Source: Hofstenia miamia (Eukaryota; Xenacoelomorpha; Acoela). From it: a stretch of 64,000 nucleotides of DNA. The position numbers were made by a program, and so were the translations under genes. A model generated the notes under the pieces. It had not been told where the DNA came from. It was given only the letters and a program-made list of their open reading frames with translations, and did no database searches. The DNA is taken from positions 1,048,654 to 1,112,653 of the forward strand of contig SCFE01000037.1 of NCBI GenBank assembly GCA_004352715.1, given 5' to 3'. Each line of letters begins with the position of its first letter. The stretch's first letter is position 1. Of this stretch, positions 44,352 through 56,962 are shown piece by piece.

Positions 44352-47300
44352 CGGTAATTATGAAAGCATCGGTAATATTTTTTCCAGAAATTGTCAGTAA
44401 TTTTACAGTGGAAATTCTACACTTCTATTATCAAGATGTTATGGTTAGGGTTCAAGGAAATCATCTCTAATCTGTGACATCTGGAACACAAACTCATTAA
44501 ATAGTGTTATCCTCAGCATCTCAACCATTGTAGAAGTGTTCCAGTATCGAACACCCAAAAAATAATCATTGTAGTGTAATTTTATATGTATTGATTTATT
44601 AAGGTTAGTGCTTCCAGTTAAATTAAATATGTTGGTTTTGAAATTCCCAAACAAAAATTTACAGAAAAGATCAATGCAACTAGGAATAAAATAGAATACG
44701 GAGTTAAATTATTAACTAAGATTCAACATATACTAATGAGAGAAAATCGTTAGTAGGATCTCTTGTGCTATTACAGTCTTCGTATTCTTTATATTTACTA
44801 AGAGACTTCAAAATCTCAAAAAAAACTAGCCGGACAATTAATACAATCTGTAAAAAACAATTAGAATCGCTAAAATACTATTTTGGAAAGGGCTATGACT
44901 AAAATTAACTAAACTTTATCTAACCGAACTAAGACTTATCACAATCAAATTTAAGGGACCACTTCTGGTAAATTTTTTAATCCGAATCTGCAATCAGTTT
45001 TTCATAATTCTTCGTGTTTGTGGAAAAAGCTCACTTTATAGAATGGTACCTTTTAAGTGTATTGTTAGTGTTTCATGTGTTGTGGTAGAATGAGTGAACC
45101 AGCCTCAAGTCACTATGTTCCTGGAGGCCATTAATCTCTAACTGAACTTATTCATTTTTAAAAATATCGGTGGCAGTTGATGTTTAAAGATAATTTTTGA
45201 GAGGCTGCAGGTATTGCATCATTTTAGCTTTTGCATTCAAAATGCAACAGATAAATTTCATTTAAATTTACAATTTTCTTGAAAATGCGTTATTTTAATA
45301 TGAATTGTCAGTTCCATCACTACTGGTTCTTTTTGGCTGAAAATTAGGAAGTATGTTAAAAACATTGCTAACTAAGAATTAATGGAAGCTTTTTGAAAAA
45401 TTTTATTTTTTGTAAAAAAACTGAAATTTTTGATTCAGTTTTTGTTTTGAAATAATATGTAACAAAGTGCAGCTATCTTCAAATGCCTCCATAGTTTTGT
45501 TGTTGCATGACACTAGAATTAGCTTCAAAAGTCTCATTGCAATATTTGAGATTTTGGAGTTTTTGGGTTCCCTATGCAGCTATGATAATTTTTTTGTTGG
45601 AATTTGCTACTCCATATTGTTTTTATATGTGATAGAAAATAGCTTGTTTAATGTGATTTGAATTCAGATATATAGTTTGAGTAGGTTATTCATACACAGT
45701 CAATTTCTGATTATTTGCAATGACGCGCTTCAAAAAATATTTAACCAAAAGTGCCCCCTTAAACAAAAATGAGAAAAATCGTTTATCAATTTCATTATTG
45801 GATATATGGAACTTGTTTCATGAAAATAAACAAGAGAATATAAATGCCAATAAATTTAAGGAATCTTTTAAAATTTCAATAAAGATTATCCAATTATTTG
45901 GCAAGTCATATAACAAATTCAATAAGACAAATCTAATGAAAATCTAAAACCAATAATTTAAACTCAAGGACATTAAACTTTTTAAACCAAAATAATCAAA
46001 GTTTCTACAACCAATTTAATTTTTATATTTTAATATTTTTTATCTTTATAAATTTTAATCACTAATTGTAAATCCAAAAGTATAAATTAATAATAAAAGT
46101 TGTTATTCAGATATGAAAAGATAAACGAGATCTGGTTATTTAGAAATAGTTACAATACCTTTTTCAGTACTAGATCTATGAATGTAAAATTAATTCTTAT
46201 TCCTTACTGTTTTCAATTTTTAACCTGGTTTCTTTAACTACCTGTATTCATTGTGATTATAAAACGCATATGAAAAGACAAGAATTATTTATATACATGA
46301 AAGAGTGGCGATTTTGTTAGAATAAACGGTACGCTATTATTTAATAAGCTCAATGGTCCATCATTCTAGTGTTCACTAATTTAATGACTTTGTTCGGCAA
46401 TTCAACTTTTGACGGTATTTAGCAGATGTAATCATACCTGCTGCTGAATTAATAATGGAAACACTGTTCCTATTACTTATATATAGAACAACGTCAACTA
46501 AAAATAAACAATTTATTCAATAAAATAAGGTCTTATCTCAAAGCGCTCATTCATGTATGAAGAAGACAAGGCTTACAGCTGGTATTTGCATGAATAGTAC
46601 AAATATTTGAAAGCAATGAATTATTTTTTGACAATTATCAACAAAAACTTCTAAAAGTTAATTTAATTTACAAAGCCGCAGATGGGTACAAACACACTAA
46701 AACTATTCAAAGTGGGCTGCAAAATTGAAAGTCACAATCGTCTTGAACCTAAAAATAATCGCATAAGAATTCAACAGTTCACCAAAGAATATACAAGTTT
46801 GAAAAAATGTAGCGCATAAAAGCACAATTGATTTTACAAAATATCCTAAATACTAATAATCCAAATCCGCAGTTTTTGATTCTAATTCCAAAATATTTCT
46901 AAATCCAATGCTCAGTTTATTATTTTTAATTACTCTAATATAATCTAAAATTAATTTTTTACAAGCAGTATATAACTAGGTTCTGTATAAATGATAACCG
47001 TTTCACATTCAAACGGCATCAGCCTTGTAGCAAACAAATATATCTGATTCAGAAAATATAAAACTTGATGAAACAGGAAACAAATAAACCACATTCGCAA
47101 TCATCAAGGAATTACACAATTTGATAAATAGTATGAACATTGTAATATCAAAAGATGACTATCTAACATGATTTCATCAATGTTCGCTGTTATAGGAGAG
47201 AACCACAATTTCCAATATTTTAACATTTGTTTGACCTATGAAAATATTTTTTGTAATACAATTTATATGTATACGACGACTCCATAACAACTACAAGCGG

Positions 47301-47539
47301 GCTTAAAGTACACAGTCTTCATTGATGATGTCACGGCGATGTTGTTTTCTTTTCCCGTACTTACCTCTCGTTCTTCATCAGCCTCTGCTCTCAACTGCAT
47401 TATAAGAAAATCATTTTCGCTCTATTTATTCTTCCAGGTGCATCTGCTCACCTGTACAGAGTCCACGTGATTTAGCACAATACATAATTAATTGTGCAAC
47501 GAATGGAAAACTTAGAATTGCAAGGAAAGATTTCATTAT
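44352..47539. other. AT-rich intergenic sequence
   Basis: No supported gene in about 3 kb. A 69-codon minus frame (44654-44445, containing GVRYWNTSTMVEML) resembles a LINE C-terminal tail but is too short to name. A lysine-rich 75-codon frame (45720-45947) has no motif. On the minus strand, 47397-47352 could be a short exon (LRAEADEERE followed by GTAAGT), but no partner exon was identified. Confidence 0.3.
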
Positions 47540-48082
47540 AAATAATAATAATAATAATAATAAGTATTCTTGTATAGCGCGGGCACTCTACAAAGACTCT
47601 GCCGCGCTCAGAGTTACAATGTTAAAATAAACAGCAGTACAAATTAGGTTAAGTTAAGCGTAGGCTTGATTGAAGAGATAGGTCTTCAATTTTGACTTGA
47701 AGACCGTAGGGGATGTTAATTCTTTCAAGTAGTTAGGCAGATTGTTATAAATCCTAGGACCACAAACTGCAAATGCCGAATCAGTTGCAGCCAGACGTAT
47801 TCTTGGTACAACATACAAAATATCATTGTCTGACCGCAGAGGTCGGTCATGAAGGACAGGAATAAGAAGCTCATTGAGGTAGTGAGGCGCACAACCATGA
47901 GTTGCCTTCCACACCAGTAAGGCGATCTTATACAAAATTCTTTCCTTGATTGGTAACCAATGCAGTGAGATAAGGTGCGAAGTAACATGATCATGGTATC
48001 TTAATCGGAATATAATGCGGGCGCAACTGTTTTGAACCTTCTGCAAACGACTGATTGCATACTCAGGACAGCCATAAAGGAG
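47540..48082 (-). pseudogene. CR1/L2-type LINE 3' end with (TTA)n tail
   Basis: The minus strand is open from 48082 to 47654 in one frame: GCPEYAISRLQKVQNSCARI, HVTSHLISLHWLPIKERI, YKIALLVWKATHGCAPHYL, VPRIRLAATDSAFAVCGPRI, LPNYLKELTSPTVFKSKLKT and LFNQAYA, then stop. This is the typical C-terminal domain after the RT of CR1/L2-like LINEs. The 3' UTR carries GCGCGGCAGAGTC and GCGCTATACAAG, then a (TTA)n/(TAA)n tail at about 47540-47562. The copy is 5'-truncated at about 48082, just past the EB1 polyadenylation region. Confidence 0.85.
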
Positions 48083-48141
48083 ATATATATATATATTTAT
48101 TTATTTTTTATTGAGGTGCTTAAAATAAAGTAATACCTACA

Positions 48142-48456
48142 TCAATAGGTTTCTACTTCGTTTCCTTCTGCTTCAGCTGCGACGTCATCTGGTAATTCGA
48201 AACCATCAGCTGTCGCATATAGTACTTCCAAAATACGTTGAATCACAACGGGATGACTTTCGTCGTCGCCTTCATCTTGACAAATCAATTCGATTTCTCG
48301 CAGCTTTCCAAAGTAAAAATCGCGTTCTTTTTCCAACCCATCGACAGTAGTTTGCATCTCATCCACCTGCGTCGTTAACTCGTCGATTTGCGTTTGTTGC
48401 TCTTTTATTGTATTTTGTGCAGCTGGGGTCGCATGAGAAGGTGCTGGGACAGCCCG
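48142..48456 (-). CDS. MAPRE: EB1 exon 4, EB-homology domain and acidic tail
   Basis: 104 codons and stop, acceptor ATTTTTAG|CGG. The FYFGKL block forms the partner-binding cavity of the four-helix dimer. The tail is Asp/Glu-rich and ends ETY where most family members end EEY or EEF. Confidence 0.92.
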   Translation of the reverse strand, partial: RAVPAPSHATPAAQNTIKEQQTQIDELTTQVDEMQTTVDGLEKERDFYFGKLREIELICQDEGDDESHPVVIQRILEVLYATADGFELPDDVAAEAEGNEVETY

Positions 48457-51400
48457 CTAAAAATATCGCACGTAAATTGTATAAAAAATTGATTATGCGT
48501 TAAATAGTTGTTACATTATTAAAAAAAATTGTCCTCCATAAAGTACAATCGACAAGGCTATTTTCACTTGAACTGTCTAAAGAATAAACCACAAATAAAA
48601 AATATATAAATCTGTATCAAAGACAATTTCGAAATTTGTGACCTCCATTTTTCATAACAAATATGGATGTAAATTCAAGAAAAAATAAGATAAAAGAAAT
48701 GTGTAAACTTTTGTTTGGGATGTAGTTTTTGGATGAAACTTGGCAGGAATGTTACTCGGTAATGCTTTAACCTCCTGACTAATATTAGCAATTCTCCTAA
48801 GCAAAAATTGATAATTTTTTTATTCCAAGGTTGTTTATTCTTCCTCTGTGGTACCCCAGAGCTCATCTAATGAAGATAGGTTTCTGTTGCATATTCGGCC
48901 TTTTAACGTCTTCCATAGGTTCTCAATTATCGATAAATGAGGGTGCAGAGGAGAGTAGTTTCCGATGTCAAACAGGTAATGACATGCTTGTATATAGGAA
49001 AGAAATTCCAGTGAAAGTCTGCGCTGCTATTCAATTGCATTTACGAAACCAGTACATCTAACTATATTTTTAAATCCATCACTCAGGAATGCTCTCCAAA
49101 CCACTATGTACTGGTCTAAATTTAGTTTCTTTGTGCAATAATGAGCTTAATGACACACCTTAGCAGGGCAAAAATACTGTCTCCATCGTTGATAAAGTTC
49201 AATTTTTGATTCATCAGCTAATATCATCCTTTTTCAATCCAAATCGTATCACTCCAGTTCAGTAAGACAGATTTATAGTTACCAAACGAAGGCGTCTGTA
49301 ACTAAAACAAAAGACAGGTACCTTAACTATCATTAGCTGGTTACAATTTTGAGCATCTGCGTTACAGGATCGTAAAGATATATTGCTTCGAAAATGAATG
49401 TGGACTCATTAGAGAAGCAAACTTTGCTTCAATCCTCGCCGGTCCAATGAAGATGTTTCTTGTGCATTGTGGCTGCCAGGCAAACTTTCGGACTGATTTG
49501 ACACTTCAAACACCGTGTTCCCTAAATCTGCGCCTGACAGTGTCCTTAGAGATTTTCAAATTGGCAGCAAGATTATGAGATGAGCTCAGGGGATATTCAA
49601 GTGCTTGAGGGCGAATATATTTGTCTGTTTTAAAGGATGTTACCATTCTTCGACCATATTCGCCAAGCTTGCCGTGCTGCCACCTTGTCCCACAAGCTGA
49701 ACAGTTCGCTTGCTCACTTCCATTTGCGTGGCAATCTCCTGCATGTGTGCTTATTTCCCCTCAATAGTGCCAGAATAGAGGCTTTTTTAATGAATTGAGT
49801 AAATGAATAATAACAATAACTGTGATAGCATGTATATAACGTTGACAAACCACGAAAATGTCTTGACATTTTATCAGCCAATCAGAGTAAACCATGAGAC
49901 GAAGTTAGAGGGTGAAACAGATGAACGCAGCAGACACAGTAATACAAGGAAACAGTTATCATTGATCAGGCAATGCCAGTGGCAATGTTTAATAGAGGGC
50001 GATATTGTGTACATATATATATGTGATAGAGTGAAACATTATTTATTATGTATTATTATGGGATAGAGGGAAATTATGCATATGCATTTTGGTAAATATA
50101 TCTTTCTGCAATGTCCTTGCGTCCTCAAGTTAATCTTAAATCGTATATATAGGGATAAACACTCAAGACACAAAATGTTGAGGGGTGACTAATACTTTGC
50201 GCCTTACTGTATTTCTTTTGTATGGTTGATTTAATAATCGGTGCAAAGACTTTTGTCCTCGACTATAATCCGAATGCAAAAAAATTCCAAAAACCAACTA
50301 CTGATAACATTTCATATTTTTAACGTAAAAGTGACCTGATAATACTATAAGCATTATTTTAGTGCCTTATCTCAATTTCAATGTAAAACCGAATATTAAC
50401 TTAAAAAATTATTCGAGTTGAATTATTATTGACTCGAATCAAAATTCGCTTATAAACCCAACAAGACTCAATACAAAAGTTCATAAAAAGTGATACTCAA
50501 GAATTAGGTTGATTCACTTCAAGCCCTGACCAAATGTATATACCAAAAAAATTCCCACAAAATGATAATTTGAAAAAATTAATCCCCAATGTCAGAAAAA
50601 ATAAACATCAACGTGAAAGTTTTTATCAAACTTTCAACAAACCTTAACATGTTATAGAAATTAATGTCGGTTTAATTGTAAAAACTTTGCTTTCCAAGCA
50701 TTAAAAATGCAAATTAAGAATTTGGAAATGGAAGGTTTACTTTTGTATTCTTTACAGATTGATGTAGACATTTTGTAACACTCCCTTTGGATTGTTGGCT
50801 GTTTTTCTACTACAACATATTTTGATGGGCCAAAAATACAATACTTTCCAATGGCTTTCCACAGTAACTTTTGTATTCCATTCTTAATTTAAACTATCAA
50901 AAATGAACATAAAGAATTGAAAATTGAGCATCAAAAGAAATTGACACACGCTGTAAATCAGTTAACAATGCATTGAAAGTATTGAAACATAAAAAACAGA
51001 CTTCCAAACAAGTATTTGACAAACGAACAACTACAGGCAATTGGAAATTCACCAATGTTGAAGAAAAAATGTCATTTCCGACAAAGCAGCCGCGCTAAAG
51101 CACTGCAGCATAAACAACCAGCTAAGACTGTTAATGATTTAATCAAAGTGAGGACAGATTCGTTCAATTCCATTACACATGAAACTTTTGATAATACTTT
51201 CCTAGCATAAAATGCAATGCAAATATCATTTTCCAATGCTTCATCTGAATCTCCTCTCCCGGAATAAATTGTAATCAATATTTGGTAACCTCAATATAGG
51301 GTAATACAATTTTAGAACATATTGTAGAGTTTGCATAAAATTGCTTCAAAAGAGTAGTATTATGCAAGAATTTGGCTAAAGCCACGTCGGTATAGCGTGT

Positions 51401-54400
51401 TCAACTGAAACTGAAATAAATTGCACTTAAATGAATTGATTAAAACGGAAACTGAATTCAATAAGAAATGCAAACTAAATTAAAACTGAAAAAAAATTAT
51501 TCAAATTTCTACACAGTAAATTTCATATCTGTTTGTAGCAATCATTACTCTATCCCGAAGGCTTTTCTTATACATTCTCTACATCTACAGTGCCAGTATA
51601 ACCGGTGGAAACTAAGCAAACTGTTAAAATTTTCATATATATTAAATTTTGAATAAATGTAATAGTTTTTTACATTCGGTTTACATTATACCTATATTAA
51701 TTAAAAATTTCCCTCTGCATGTACATTAACATTGTTAAATATGCTAATGAAATAAAGCTAATTTGTCATTGCAGTTAATAATTGAACATAACAAACATGT
51801 TTAACAAAATTTTCCCCGCTCTTGGTTTCTAGAAGAACTAAACTATTTAGAATCCAAGTTTATGCCATTTGCAATGCACGGAAGAACTCCAAAAAACATT
51901 GGTTGAAAAATGTTAATTGGGAAAAAATTCACAATTTGCGATCACGGTGTACATGCTATTGACAAATTCGACAGTGATCAATAGAATAGCTTTTAATTTC
52001 AGTTTTAAGTTAAGTATATTGTTTTGTAGAAAATCCCGATAAAGTGCAGCTGACGAAATAGTTTTATAGAAAATTCATTATTATATCAGATCGATTGAAT
52101 TTTGGCTTTTGCGCCGTAAGCGTTCAAGCCCATCTCATGTCGTCTAACAATCACACACTCTCTACGATTACAATACATTACGTCACCCACTTTACAAATT
52201 TGCAACGTTTGAAATAAGATGCACTTGCTGTGAGTTCACGCGCATCAAGCGAGAAAAGAAACAACACAAACCGAAACTTCATTACAAAAACGAAAATATA
52301 AAAATTTCTTGCATACTGTGCATTAGTATTCGCCATTGGTATATACTATTATATATTATACACATACTAGTATGTACTAGAACATAAATTAAGCAATCCT
52401 AGATGTAATTTGAAAATAGACGAAGACAAAACATTGCAATGATTTGCTAGTGTCGGCCGACAAAATGCAACATTATGGCAACACAGCGCATGGAAATAAT
52501 TTTTTATTGCGAGTTAGCGAGAACGTTATGATTATCTTTTTCAGCTTCGGCCCTTGAAGATCACCATGGTAACATTCTTGACGATCTCTGACTGTGAACC
52601 ATTCATGGTTCTAGAAAATTTCTCCCATTGTCAAAACTTAATTTTTGAGTGCAAGCAAAGTCAATGTCATCAAGTGGCAGCGAAAGGACATGGAGACTCT
52701 ATGACTTAATTCATATAAAATCGGCTAAAAAAAACACGAAAAACTCATTTTTGTATGGTGAGTGTCACAGCAAACAGCGTTTCCAATTGCGTTAGAAAAT
52801 TCTTGGGAGTAACTAATCACTGCGCTTGCTGTTTCTCTGGAAACAGATATCTCTGAGGAAAAACTGTTCATCGAATTTTGACCAAGGACTTAGAGCTACA
52901 AAGAGTCTTTGCCAGATGGATTTCTCATACACTCAATGAGATCGACAAAGTTCATCGAGACCAATGACCATTTCAAATAATATAAAAAATTATTGGTAAC
53001 GTTGTGAAATTAGTGAAATATGGTTTTTTGCTCAACCTCCGCTAACGACAAAATGTCAGGAATTGGGTACGTTCTGATGGTGATTATACAAATTTGCCTC
53101 AATAAATAACGTGCGACCAGAAATTTCACACCGTTGTCCTTTGCGATTTCAGAGGACATTTCACTTTCAAAGTGTTAAAGGGTGCTGAAGTCCACATTTC
53201 GTTTAGTGAAACGAATGTGCTATCTGAGTCAAGATCAAACCAATTGACAAGAATGCATTGTAATGCACAGTCCCATACTGCATTCATAAACAAGAAATTC
53301 TTTATAGAGCACAATAACGCTATTGTCTCGATTACCATATCAACCAGAGTTATTGGAATATGAAATACGATCGCAGAGATACTGCTTTCAAAGCAATTCA
53401 AGAAGTGGAACATTTTCCGCACAGTTTTAGATCTGACAAGATTAATCCTCATTAACTTAACCAACTTCAGGATTTGATCAATTGAATGGAATCAATCATC
53501 TTGTTGATAATATATCTTATGTAAACAATCCTTTTGAAAAATATTTTGAAAAACGTCGCTTTTACCCTTATATACAGAGCCTGCCAAAATTAGTGCAGTT
53601 TTTGACTTTAAGATCAAAACGGGAAATTGTGTTACAAAGTTCTTTTCAAAGTAAATATCAAAAGAAAACACTATGAGATTTTAGAAACTAAAGCAGCGAC
53701 ACCCTGCGTTTATTTGGCCATTATCCAATTTACAAACTTCCGATTCTCTTTGTCACGATGGTAATTGCTTGATGCAAAGAGTATAAGGATCAATTCCCGA
53801 TTTGTTTTCATTATCCAATAAACAAAACCTCATAACAACTGCAAAATCTGACAGACAATTAAGATGTTTGCTTGATATCTGCGGTAATTTTGGTACGCTC
53901 TGTCGAATACTATGCATTGGAATGTCATATTGCTCTCAATAGTTTTGAATAGAAGAAGATTTTGTTGAATTTGTTCTACCAGTCCACTTTTGAATGTACT
54001 AGTATGTATTATAGGGTTGAACATATTTTGGTCACGTTTAAAAATGTGCATTTCAAAATGATGTGGTGCAGTTTTGGTTAAAAAATAACAGTTCAATTTT
54101 TTTCAAATTTTGAATTTAAAATTCCTTTCAAAACCGATGAAGCTTTGAACTAAAATTGCCGTAAATAGGGAAATACTTAGTTTTCAAATATGTAATTTAT
54201 TACATTTTAGCGTATTTTTGCATCTTAAGTCCAAAATCGACAAATTATCATTTATGAAACGCATTAGTCATTATGTCAACGATGACTTTTCCATGGAATT
54301 TGAAACACCTCATTTACGAGTATGGTTATCTTTATATACATGTAGAGGTTATAAAGACTGTATACAGGTATTGTTTTTCATGCTTGTAATGATTGGTTAT

Positions 54401-56450
54401 CCATTCTAAGGTGGATAATAGTAATAACATGAATGAAAAGCGAATCAATGACAAGACGTGCATCATGAGTAAATCTATTAGAAACATGACAAAGCAAAAT
54501 CAAAATATTAAATTTACTTGCGACTGAAAATGAGTGTTTCAAAGAAGAACCGAGGCAACTAATTCGACTGTTTATTGAGCATAATATTTGGATATCATCG
54601 CTTGTTGTTCGCTAATGGTATGACACTGTGTGTCGACGCAATTTGTTAGGCGACATAGCGAGTGAAAATTACATAGCTACAAATAGGATTTGATCTCAAA
54701 TTTACTTGGCGAGGGCGAGAAGTGAGGAAATCCGACCGTTTACATTAAGTGGCGAGAGGGAGATAACGAGTTATTACTGTATTTCTACATGTATGCAGAT
54801 GTAGTGTAAAAAATAAAAGTTATAGTACAACATCGCACATTAATAAGTACCAGCAATTAAAATTTTGATATATGCATTCAAATGTAATTGATTTTTGAAA
54901 AACTACATTGTGCAAGAGTTTTCTACTTCAAAATTCCTCTATAAACTTTTTTAAAATTTTTTATTGATTAACGAGTTTCATGTATTTGCAACATATTTAA
55001 GTGAGAAAACTCCAATAAAATAATTAGTTGGGCAAAAAACGTACTGTTTGTCTTATTGGCGCATCTGCAGCGGCTTGTGCTTGAGGTTTTGGTGGTACTA
55101 CCGTCGTTCTTACCGACTGTGTTGGCACTTGCGGAGCTTTCTAAACAATATCGTTTGCAACAACTCCATTATAAAATATTAACACAATTCATATTGATCA
55201 TATAAGGCAACTATATAGAGAAGTTAGAATCAATTAATCAAACATTTGTAAATAATCAAATATAAGTTAACTTTCTGCATAATACTTCAGTGGACTTTAG
55301 GAAGTTTTTCATATATTAGGAATTAGTCAATTAGTTTCAAATTTCTTGAAATGTGCAAGTAAAAAAGACATTATATATACATATCTCAAAAAGAGAACAA
55401 GCTGTTATATAGCTTCGTACATCTCAATACCACTGCATGTAGCAATTCAATAACTTTACAACTAAGCAAAATGCTATTCTGCCTTGTTGGCAAGAGCGTT
55501 CTAAACGTAACTAAAATTAAATACCGCAACTCCGTTGGTGGTAGGTGATTTCTTAGCAACTGTACTTCTTACTGCCGGTTTCACAACAGCACCTTTGGAA
55601 GAGGTCGGTACTTGTTTTCCAAGTTTGGCACGCTCAGCAATCGGATCATACGTGCCATATGCGGGATCACGAACAGCATTTGAATCATAAAACTTCTTAA
55701 ACCATTGCGAAAATTCCATGTTATCCATATATTTGTTCTGAAATTAAAAGGTTTAATACTATTCCAAGCCACACAATGCTACCCCAAATTTAAAAACAAT
55801 ATATTTGAAATGATAAAAATGCAAAAATGATAAATTTTATGTACTGTGAACTTGTAGAATCTATTTTTTATATCAGCTATGAGTTTTTTTTACCAATTTC
55901 GAATTATAAATCTCAAAAATTTCCAGACTCTGTCATTATTATGAAGTATCGTTTACTCACTTAAATTACAATTAAACATAATTATGGGATTCGAACAAGA
56001 TGTCTCGCATTTTACATCATAACTCAAATTAGTTTTATGTTAACTATTTGTATTTAAAATGCATGTGCTGATCAATACAATTTTTTCATGATAAACTTTC
56101 ATTAAGATTTTAATTTTCGTATAACAAGTACTAACCTTTGACAATTTCTCAATTGGTATGATTTTATCTATTCCCATTTTTCTAAAACCTCCTTGCAGTA
56201 TCTTCCAATTATTTATGATATCAGCAGGGTTACGGGCGTCAAATTTTACATTCTTTAACGATAAACAATTTTGTGACGGGAACAGCAAATTAAGCATTTG
56301 ACAATAATGCCACCCAGCTCCTAGATCTTCAATCTTTGTGACTGAGCATCCCAGGCAACCCGAAAACCAATTAGTCATTTCATTTTTGCTCACTTGAACA
56401 TCGCCAGCATTGCCTGTCACGTATACATTAATTACTTGAAATGCAGACAT
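48142..56450 (-). CDS. MAPRE: EB1/MAPRE-family microtubule plus-end-binding protein
   Basis: Four phase-0 coding exons on the minus strand, 56450-56136, 55737-55525, 55140-55045 and 48456-48142, give a 312-residue protein, normal for the family (about 270-325). EB proteins track growing microtubule ends and recruit CAP-Gly and SxIP partners. Residues 1-130 form the calponin-homology domain: NVYVTGNAG, TKIEDLGAGWHYCQMLNLLF, KILQGGFRKMGIDKIIPIEK and NMEFSQWFKKFYDSN. Residues 131-208 are a basic Ala/Pro linker. Residues 225-290 are the EB-homology coiled coil with VDGLEKERDFYFGKLREIEL and ILEVLYATADGF. The acidic tail ends EVETY. Introns are GT-AG (GTTAGT, GTATTT, GTACGT donors); the last is 6588 nt. 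The N-terminal 40 residues are divergent. Poly(A) signals (AATAAA reversed) lie near 48095-48114. Confidence 0.92.
48850..49795 (-). pseudogene. Tc1-like transposase remnant in the EB1 last intron
   Basis: Read on the minus strand across many breaks: an HTH region (IATQMEVSERTVQLV-like, about 49740-49690), IPLSSSHNLAANLKISKDTV and VRRRFREHGV (49590-49510), FNDGDSIFALL (about 49180), and the DDE end HPHLSIIENLWKTLKGRICN (about 48930-48870). A typical Tc1 terminal sequence, GGCGCAAAGTATTAGTCACCCC (reversed), lies at about 50183-50210 to the right. The left terminus was not found. Confidence 0.65.
50183..50218 (-). repeat. Probable terminal inverted repeat of a Tc1-like element
   Basis: The minus strand reads CAGTAAGGCGCAAAGT and then ATTAGTCACCCCTC, the style of Tc1/mariner ends starting at a TA. 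It is the outer end expected for the remnant at 48850-49795. Confidence 0.5.
50219..53079. other. EB1 intron sequence, AT-rich
   Basis: No recognisable gene. Short frames at 51016-51278 on both strands show no motif. GC-richer patches at 52120-52260 and 52480-52680 may be dispersed repeats. Confidence 0.35.
53080..53460 (+). pseudogene. Mariner/Tc1-like transposase fragment
   Basis: The + strand reads FRGHFTFKVLKGAEVHISF and then MHCNAQSHTAFINKKFFIEH followed by NNAIVSI, corresponding to the family block M-H-D-N-A-x2-HTA...FL-x2-H. The second catalytic Asp is Cys in this copy. Flanking frames are broken and no terminal repeats were found. Confidence 0.45.
53461..55044. other. EB1 intron sequence
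   Basis: No supported feature. A 63-codon + frame (54218-54409) is Tyr/Phe-rich without a recognised motif. Bases 54600-54790 contain GGCGACATAGCGAG- and GGCGAGAGGGAG-type words suggesting an old repeat. Confidence 0.35.
55045..55140 (-). CDS. MAPRE: EB1 exon 3, Pro/Ala linker
   Basis: 32 codons (KAPQVPTQSVRTTVV to APIRQT), acceptor TTGTTTAG, donor ACA|GTACGT. Low complexity, consistent with the unstructured basic linker that helps microtubule binding. Confidence 0.8.
55525..55737 (-). CDS. MAPRE: EB1 exon 2, end of CH domain and start of linker
   Basis: 71 codons from NKYMDNMEF to TTNGVA. Acceptor TTTCAG|AAC; donor GCG|GTATTT. The segment PAYGTYDPIAERAK corresponds to the conserved Y-D-P-V-A-A-R block with a short insertion before it. 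Confidence 0.88.
56136..56450 (-). CDS. MAPRE: EB1 exon 1, calponin-homology domain
   Basis: 105 codons from ATG 56450, donor AAG|GTTAGT. The start is chosen because the next upstream in-frame codons (LYILVVST) cross a probable splice acceptor, TATATTTTAG ending at 56462. Eleven untranslated bases then precede the ATG. Confidence 0.9.
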
Positions 56451-56761
56451 TGTCGAAACGACTAAAATATATAACAAAAATAGGCGACTTTAAAAAAAAA
56501 CAATTAAAAACTCCTTATTGAAATTCTAGGAATACTAGGAAAGTTGTATTAAAGAAAACCTCTGTACAAAAACGTATATCATGACACTTTCGTAAAACGC
56601 CAGAAGCATTAATTAATCAGTTAATTTTCATAAATCAGTTCCGATTAATCGCGTTTAATCACCCATTTTAAAACAATGTCACCCAAATAAATATATGTAT
56701 GCTTGTTTTTTTTGTTCGATTTCATGAAATCACAGAAACGAATTTTTGGTCGAGTATCGTA

Positions 56762-56962
56762 ATGAATTCCGAAACTACATTGAACTTGGCAGATTACCTC
56801 AATATCGTGATATGTGCCATTGGAGGATCAGAATCAGAAGTTGTCGAGTTCATAGCAGAAAATTCGAGGGAATGCCAAGCCGCCATATTAAACTTGGTGA
56901 TCCGAAAAGCAATGAAAATTTTTGGGCCAATTCAACTTGCTGATCAAATTGTGAGAAAATGA
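56762..56962 (+). CDS. Short open frame head-to-head with EB1, hypothetical
   Basis: ATG 56762 opens 66 codons: MNSETTLNLADYLNIVI, then GGSESEVVEFIAENSRECQA and LVIRKAMKIFGPIQLAD. It is balanced in composition and helical, with a plausible start, about 310 bp from the EB1 start on the opposite strand. It may be a small protein, a first exon, or part of an element. No family recognised. Confidence 0.25.
   Translation: MNSETTLNLADYLNIVICAIGGSESEVVEFIAENSRECQAAILNLVIRKAMKIFGPIQLADQIVRK

Noticed and set aside
47352-47397. Candidate minus-strand micro-exon (LRAEADEERE, then GTAAGT)
   Set aside because: Good local splice signals but no partner exon in phase on either side.
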